DNA of 7,341 nt from Candidatus Aenigmatarchaeota archaeon (lineage in GTDB: Archaea > Aenigmatarchaeota > Aenigmatarchaeia > GW2011-AR5), in contig JACQNX010000035.1 of assembly GCA_016202875.1 (NCBI GenBank), positions 1-7,341 on the forward strand, written 5' to 3'. Positions within the stretch are counted from its first letter, which is position 1, and the number at the start of each line of letters is the position of its first letter. Positions 4,194 to 7,341 of this stretch are shown in pieces. The translations under genes were made by a program, and so were the position numbers. Below the pieces are notes generated by a model that worked only from the letters and a program-made list of their open reading frames with translations, ran no database searches and was not told the DNA's origin.

Positions 4194-5585
4194 ATGGCAT
4201 TGAGTACCCTGGATCTGACAATAATTATTGCATATATTTTTGTTATTCTTTTAGTGGGCTTTTATGTCGGGAGAAGGGAAAAGCTCGAAGATTTTCTTGT
4301 CAACAGAAGAAAAACCAAATTGCTCTTGCTGGTCACGTCGTTGGTATCCAGCACTGCGGGCGCGGGGTTCATATTCGGCACAGCGTCTGGTGCATACCAG
4401 AGCGGTATCTCCATAGGCATAACTATCGCCCTTGCTTATGTGCCTGGTTTGCTCGCTGTCAGCTATCTGGCTCCTAAGATCAATGCATTTGGCAGAAAAT
4501 ACGACGCCCACACTATTGGTGATTTTTTCGGCATGCGCTATTCTAAGCGTGTAAGGGTGATTACTGCGCTGCTGACATTGGTGGCATTCTTTGTTTTTCT
4601 TGCCCTGCAGTTTGTGGCTATAGCGGGTTTAATTACAATCATTACGGGCTTGGATTTTACTATAGGGCTTTTTGCATCTGCACTGGCAACGATTGCTTAT
4701 GTAAGCGTGTCCGGCATCAAGAGCGATTTCTATACAGATTTCGTACAGTTCTGGCTTATGATAATATTCCTCTTCCTACTGCTCGTGCCTCTAGGGCTGC
4801 TCAGCATCGGCACTAACTCCTTTGCATCTCTGCCTGCTTCCTATTTTGACCCCTTTGCATTTGGTGGTGTAGAATTCTTTATAGGCGGATTGATTCTGGG
4901 CATTCCGCTGATACTGGTCTCCATGGACATGTGGCAGAGGATTTATGCTGCCGAGAGCGAGAAGACCGCAAAGCGCGTTTTTCAGCTCGGCGCGCTTGTG
5001 CTCATTCCATTTGCACTTATTCCCACTGTACTAGGGATGATAGGCGCTGTTGCCCTGCCTAGTGCTGATCCTGATACAATAGTCTTTGCACTCATGACAA
5101 CATTCCTGCCCACAGGCTTGCTAGGGATAGGGCTTGCTGGCATCCTAGCTGTTATTATGTCCACACTGGACAGCATGCTTATGGTTGGCACAGCGACTCT
5201 GACCAAAGATTTCTACAAGACTTTAGCAAAAAAGAATGCCCGTGATGAGGACATGCTCAAAATGGCCAGGATCTTTACAGTGATCTTCGGCTTGCTAGGC
5301 CTTGCCACAGCATTTCTCTATCCTGACATACTTCAGCTGGTCCTGACAGGGTCGTTTATCCTTGTTATTCTCATACCAGCGCTGCTGGGCGGGTTTTTCT
5401 GGCAGCGCGCCAATTCAACGGCAGCGTTCTGGAGCACACTTATCGGCTTTGTTGTGCTTCTTATGGCTCTGCCGTCGCAGCCGAGAACAGCATTTATACC
5501 AAGCGTCATAGCTGCTGTGATAGTCTTTGTTGTGCTCTCCTATACGACGAAGCATTCCGAGAGCGAAAGAATAAAAATATGGTAG
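4194..5585 (+). CDS. Sodium:solute symporter (SSS/PutP-type) family transporter
   Basis: A 463-aa integral membrane protein with about 12-13 hydrophobic segments, close to the usual size and 13-helix plan of the SSS family. Members couple Na+ entry to uptake of proline, sugars, pantothenate or other solutes. Family marks: GFYVGRREKLEDFLVNRR (22-39) after helix 1; the unwound-helix stretch SLVSSTAGAGFIFGTASGA (49-67), equivalent to the PutP substrate/Na+ region; the SMDMWQRIYAA loop (243-253); and GILAVIMSTLDSMLMVGTAT (316-335) with TKDFYK. S323-T324 in the last match the Ser-Thr pair that forms the Na2 site in PutP-type proteins. The C-terminus is short and polar (KHSESERIKIW). The substrate cannot be told from this. 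The gene is probably transcribed alone as a leaderless mRNA and converges on the membrane-protein pair, with only 11 bp between stops. Confidence 0.93.
   Translation: MALSTLDLTIIIAYIFVILLVGFYVGRREKLEDFLVNRRKTKLLLLVTSLVSSTAGAGFIFGTASGAYQSGISIGITIALAYVPGLLAVSYLAPKINAFGRKYDAHTIGDFFGMRYSKRVRVITALLTLVAFFVFLALQFVAIAGLITIITGLDFTIGLFASALATIAYVSVSGIKSDFYTDFVQFWLMIIFLFLLLVPLGLLSIGTNSFASLPASYFDPFAFGGVEFFIGGLILGIPLILVSMDMWQRIYAAESEKTAKRVFQLGALVLIPFALIPTVLGMIGAVALPSADPDTIVFALMTTFLPTGLLGIGLAGILAVIMSTLDSMLMVGTATLTKDFYKTLAKKNARDEDMLKMARIFTVIFGLLGLATAFLYPDILQLVLTGSFILVILIPALLGGFFWQRANSTAAFWSTLIGFVVLLMALPSQPRTAFIPSVIAAVIVFVVLSYTTKHSESERIKIW
5573..5577 (-). terminator. T5 tract after the minus-strand membrane-protein pair
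   Basis: TTTTT on the minus strand, about 20 nt past the stop at 5597 and inside the 3' end of the convergent symporter gene. A plausible archaeal T-run terminator, though short. Confidence 0.3.
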
Positions 5586-5596
5586 TGAAGTGTTGC

Positions 5597-5788
5597 TTAA
5601 TCATACTGCTTCGCGCGCCTGACAAGGTATGCAGCGAGGCCGAAGATGAAGAACAGCAGGCCGAGAAGCGTGATCTTGATATTTGTTTCGCTAAACTCCA
5701 AGAGAGCAGACAACAGAAATCCTGCAACTACAAAAATAATTCCAAGATACAGCAGGATGCTTGCGATACCAGCTCTTTTTTTGTGCAT
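5597..5788 (-). CDS. Small membrane protein with two transmembrane helices
   Basis: A 63-aa protein from ATG 5788-5786. The same frame is open further upstream (ATG 5812, ATG 5866), but those starts lie inside the preceding gene and add polar, Cys-containing residues unlike the rest. MHKKRAG is followed by helix 1 (about residues 8-30, ASILLYLGIIFVVAGFLLSA), a short loop with EFSETN, helix 2 (about 38-56) and a basic tail LVRRAKQYD. The positive-inside rule puts both ends in the cytoplasm. I recognise no family. It lies 13 nt after the stop of the preceding gene, so the two are likely co-transcribed and may form one small complex. Confidence 0.68.
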   Translation of the reverse strand: MHKKRAGIASILLYLGIIFVVAGFLLSALLEFSETNIKITLLGLLFFIFGLAAYLVRRAKQYD

Positions 5789-5801
5789 AGAAACAGTCCC
5801 A

Positions 5802-5984
5802 TCAGATCGCATATCTTTGTAACATCTTCTTGTAAATGGCAGCGAAGAACAGGAACACAAAGGCATGGAACAGCGCGAAGCGCGAGACCGAGAATCCCAT
5901 GAAGATTAAAGACAGAAAGTACTGGTAGTAATAGAGATAGTAGTAGAATTTTCTTACTTGTCGGGACATTTTTTCTTTGCGCAT
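5802..5984 (-). CDS. Small Tyr-rich membrane protein
   Basis: A 60-aa protein from ATG 5984-5982. The basic N-terminus MRKEKMSRQVRK is followed by FYYYLYYYQYF (7 Tyr in 11 residues), which runs into a hydrophobic stretch (LSLIFMGF). A second helix (about residues 36-50, ALFHAFVFLFFAAIY) and a basic end KKMLQRYAI follow. Two membrane segments with basic, cytoplasmic ends are likely. The tyrosine cluster would sit at the membrane interface. I recognise no family. A TATA box at the leaderless distance supports the start (ATG for M6 is possible). It is the first gene of a two-gene operon of small membrane proteins, pointing towards the symporter gene. Confidence 0.62.
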   Translation of the reverse strand: MRKEKMSRQVRKFYYYLYYYQYFLSLIFMGFSVSRFALFHAFVFLFFAAIYKKMLQRYAI

Positions 5985-6005
5985 GATGTTAATTGGAAAG
6001 AACGG

Positions 6006-6013
6006 ATAAAAAG
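6006..6013 (-). promoter_or_regulatory. TATA box of the small membrane-protein operon
   Basis: CTTTTTAT on the minus strand, centred about 25.5 nt before ATG 5984, predicts a leaderless mRNA. Confidence 0.5.
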
Positions 6014-6019
6014 TAGAAA

Positions 6020-6087
6020 ATGCCGAAGATGAGGGAAAGTAAAGAGTAATATGCCGGCGATGGGTGTAAGTAAAAGGTGAGATGCCG
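6020..6087 (+). repeat. 31-bp tandem repeat, two full units and the start of a third
   Basis: ATGCCG recurs at 6020, 6051 and 6082, exactly 31 bp apart; units 1 and 2 match at 22 of 31 positions. Each full unit is a 30-nt mini-ORF plus one base (MPKMRESKE-stop, MPAMGVSKR-stop). A further AATGCCGAAGATG occurs at 6579-6591, the start of another small ORF. The rest of 5985-6158 shows only promoters. Confidence 0.65.
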
Positions 6088-6130
6088 CTCCATGGTTCTT
6101 TTCATCTTATGCAGTTGATTGACCGCACCA

Positions 6131-6138
6131 AATTATTT
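6131..6138 (+). promoter_or_regulatory. TATA-like box of the PIN gene
   Basis: AATTATTT, centred about 24.5 nt before ATG 6159. It is a moderate match, but the spacing is the same as in the neighbouring genes. Confidence 0.4.
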
Positions 6139-6158
6139 CTAGTGGCACATGAATACGA

Positions 6159-6422
6159 ATGCACAAACCACTGCATGCTCTGCCGCTACATCACATCGAC
6201 ACGTCTGTGCTCTTAGAACCGCACACGACAGAGAATGGAAGATGGTGCAAGAAATATCTGCAGCGGATTGGAAGCAAATATAGAGGTGTTGTGTCAGCGC
6301 CAGTTCTGAGTGAGCTGATGATTGTTGATGCGCTTGTCAGCATCGACAATACACTAATTGATAATCAGGCAATCAAGAACGAATTTGGGCTTCGTATTGC
6401 CCACCCTGAGCTATTTGTATAA
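6159..6422 (+). pseudogene. PIN-domain ribonuclease-like protein with the middle deleted
   Basis: The 87-aa product starts like a PIN domain: hydrophobic strand, then HIDTSVLLEP with the first metal-binding Asp (D14), a polar helix (TENGRWCKKYLQRIGSKY), strand GVVSAPVL and SELM with the second acidic residue (E52). It ends like one too: LIDNQAIKNEFGLRIAHPEL resembles the usual last strand-helix-strand (T.D..hK..FG...hhP..h). Between them only about 12 residues remain where PIN proteins normally have 40-50 with further metal-binding Asp residues; usual length is 120-140 aa. An in-frame internal deletion is the simplest reading, leaving a probably inactive nuclease. PIN proteins are often toxins in VapBC pairs, but no antitoxin gene of VapB type is evident beside it. 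The reading frame itself is intact, so a short stable protein could still be made. Confidence 0.55.
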
Positions 6423-6524
6423 CTCTTTTTTTGCCTTCTCATGAGCTGCTTTGGCATGTTGCAACAGCTTGGTCCTCTCGGCTTTCTTGTATAATGCCTT
6501 CAACTTCTTTTCGCCGTCTGTCAT
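6411..6524 (-). CDS. 37-aa basic helical protein
   Basis: ATG 6524-6522 to TAG 6413-6411 encodes 37 residues: MTDGEKKLKALYKKAERTKL, then LQHAKAAHEKAKKELYK. It is rich in Lys, Ala and Glu with hydrophobic residues spaced every 3-4 positions, so a single amphipathic helix is expected, possibly binding nucleic acid or a partner protein. A TATA box (6546-6553) lies at the same leaderless distance as in the neighbours, which is the main reason to accept it. Its stop overlaps the PIN gene's end by 12 bp, tail to tail. I know no family. An antitoxin role for the PIN remnant is conceivable but unsupported. Confidence 0.5.
   Translation of the reverse strand: MTDGEKKLKALYKKAERTKLLQHAKAAHEKAKKELYK
6426..6432 (+). 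terminator. T7 terminator of the PIN gene
   Basis: TTTTTTT starts 4 nt after the PIN stop (6420-6422). It lies inside the 3' coding end of the antisense 37-aa gene. Confidence 0.5.
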
Positions 6525-6545
6525 ACTTCTTTTTTACCTTTGCAG

Positions 6546-6553
6546 ATATTTAA
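6546..6553 (-). promoter_or_regulatory. TATA box of the 37-aa gene, nearly symmetric
   Basis: TTAAATAT on the minus strand, centred about 25.5 nt before ATG 6524. Read on the plus strand (ATATTTAA) it lies about 30 nt before ATG 6580, so it might also serve that weaker ORF. Confidence 0.5.
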
Positions 6554-6579
6554 GTCTTTCACACAGATCTTGCATTTTA

Positions 6580-6720
6580 ATGCCGAAGATGGGTAGACGG
6601 CTAAGTGGTGAAGTCTTGTTTCATTTAGATACTGAGGATAGGCATTCCCAAAAAAAATATATAATTCTGGGCAGCTACAAAACCCGTAAATGTAGTCAAC
6701 TATTTATCACATTTGTATAA
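6580..6720 (+). CDS. Possible 46-aa protein, or a gene fragment
   Basis: ATG 6580 opens a frame beginning MPKMGRRLSGEVLFHLDTED and ending KTRKCSQLFITFV-stop at 6718-6720. The frame is also open upstream to 6451, but that part is antisense to the 37-aa gene and looks non-coding. Basic start, mixed middle, no motif and no membrane helix. The start shares AATGCCGAAGATG with the tandem repeat at 6020, so it may be a duplicated gene start joined to chance sequence. It ends 3 bp from the convergent Fic stop. Support is weak: only a loosely spaced TATA box. Confidence 0.25.
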   Translation: MPKMGRRLSGEVLFHLDTEDRHSQKKYIILGSYKTRKCSQLFITFV

Positions 6721-6723
6721 TTT

Positions 6724-7341
6724 TCATTTTTGTTTTGCTATGTACTTCTTGTAATCCTTGATGTATCGTTTTATTATATGCTGGACAAATATGTTTTCAT
6801 TTTTATTCTTCTGGGAACGCTCCAGCGCAGTGTAGTAACTGTCTCTATTTTTATAGCTTATGTCCATCATTGGAAAACCGTGCTTATGCAAAATAAAATT
6901 CATCAAAAGCCTGCTTATTCTTCCATTTCCATCCCCGAACGGATGTATGGAAACAAACCTATAGTGGACCAATGCGGCTAGCTCGACTGGATGCAATTTT
7001 TCTTTGTTTCTATTATACCAGCTAAAGAATTCCTGTAGCATTGCATTAAGTTCTACCGGTGATGGCAATTCGACATCAGTCCCGCTTATACCTACCTGAT
7101 AATTCCGGATCTTTCCAGCTATCCCTGGCTTTGTTTCCCCGAATAAACTATAATGCCATTCCAAAACAGTTCCAATATTTATGTCTTTTTTGAATTTCAG
7201 TATAATATAGAACAGCTTCCTGTGGTTTTCAGCTTCCTTGATATCCTTAATAGGCCTGCCAGATGGCGTAATATTATCATGAAGCAATTTTGATGTATCT
7301 TTGAACGTCAGAGACCCGCCTTCAATCCTATTGGTATTATA
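6724..7341 (-). CDS. Fic-domain protein (AMP-transferase family), N-terminus beyond the right edge
   Basis: The frame is open to the window edge: 205 residues are visible and no start is needed inside the window (TTG 7287 is internal). Fic proteins transfer AMP, or sometimes other groups, from nucleotides to hydroxyl side chains of target proteins. The complete catalytic motif HPFGDGNGRISR lies at about 6910-6945, with the catalytic His, the Mg-binding Asp and the phosphate-binding GNGR all present. Upstream are the usual helices (ITPSGRPIKDIKEAENH, HPVELAALVHYRFVSI). At the right edge TNRIEGGSLTF carries (S/T)xxxE(G/N), the inhibitory helix of class II Fic proteins, whose Glu blocks productive ATP binding. 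So it is probably auto-inhibited and needs no separate antitoxin. It ends in a basic tail (KRYIKDYKKYIAKQK). The gene is visibly more AT-rich than ftsZ, which fits acquisition by transfer; its target is unknown. Confidence 0.93.
   Translation of the reverse strand, partial: YNTNRIEGGSLTFKDTSKLLHDNITPSGRPIKDIKEAENHRKLFYIILKFKKDINIGTVLEWHYSLFGETKPGIAGKIRNYQVGISGTDVELPSPVELNAMLQEFFSWYNRNKEKLHPVELAALVHYRFVSIHPFGDGNGRISRLLMNFILHKHGFPMMDISYKNRDSYYTALERSQKNKNENIFVQHIIKRYIKDYKKYIAKQK

Noticed and set aside
5579..5902. 107-aa plus-strand open frame
   Set aside because: It is antisense to the two small membrane proteins, which have a promoter and clear membrane helices.
6020..6087. CRISPR array
   Set aside because: The units are directly adjacent, diverged and lack spacers; no cas gene is present.
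6082..6216. 44-codon ORF from the third repeat unit with a C..C..C-like stretch
   Set aside because: It overlaps the PIN start out of frame, has no suitable promoter spacing, and is probably chance.
6451..6579. Upstream part of the plus-strand frame leading into the 46-aa ORF
   Set aside because: It is antisense to the better supported 37-aa gene and its promoter.

Overview
The window looks archaeal. The evidence is an FtsZ of the archaeal FtsZ2-like type, GGTGA/GGAGGT ribosome-binding sites, T-run terminators, and TATA boxes centred about 24-28 nt upstream of most start codons, which implies leaderless mRNAs. Very small genes, many unrecognised proteins and several decaying genes would suit a small-genome DPANN-like lineage (Woesearchaeota/Pacearchaeota style), but that placement is inference. 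No CRISPR array, IS element, tRNA or rRNA was recognised, and no complete new multi-gene system is demonstrated.

Layout. 1-645 (minus): start of an MFS-like transporter running off the left edge, preceded by an exported Cys-rich protein whose reading frame is broken by one base. 645-1256: divergent promoters, then a two-gene plus-strand operon of small charged paralogs. 1310-1852 (minus): a small kinase-like pseudogene with three separate lesions. 1853-2247: the ftsZ regulatory region, with a large palindrome, two TATA boxes, two mutually exclusive leader hairpins and a strong SD. 2248-3285: ftsZ. 3286-3819: about 530 bp without a convincing long gene but full of inverted repeats, including two terminator-like hairpins facing the minus strand. 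3820-4041: a small unknown protein, possibly coupled to a Cys-rich upstream ORF, then a terminator whose T-run doubles as the TATA box of the next gene. 4194-5585: sodium:solute symporter family transporter. 5597-5984 (minus): two small membrane proteins. 5985-6158: a 31-bp tandem repeat of mini-ORFs. 6159-6422: a PIN-domain protein with its middle missing. 6411-6524 (minus): a hidden 37-aa basic protein. 6580-6720: a weak 46-aa ORF. 6724-7341 (minus): a Fic protein open at the right edge, with its cis-inhibitory motif visible.

How it fits together. The core is cell division (ftsZ under apparently elaborate leader control) plus nutrient uptake (the SSS and MFS transporters). Around it lie accessory genes of toxin-like families (PIN, Fic) and a kinase remnant. 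The decay of the kinase and exported-protein genes, and the shortened PIN gene, suggest a neighbourhood losing genes. The two single-base shifts could also be assembly errors; the kinase's extra stop and duplication make that less likely for that gene.
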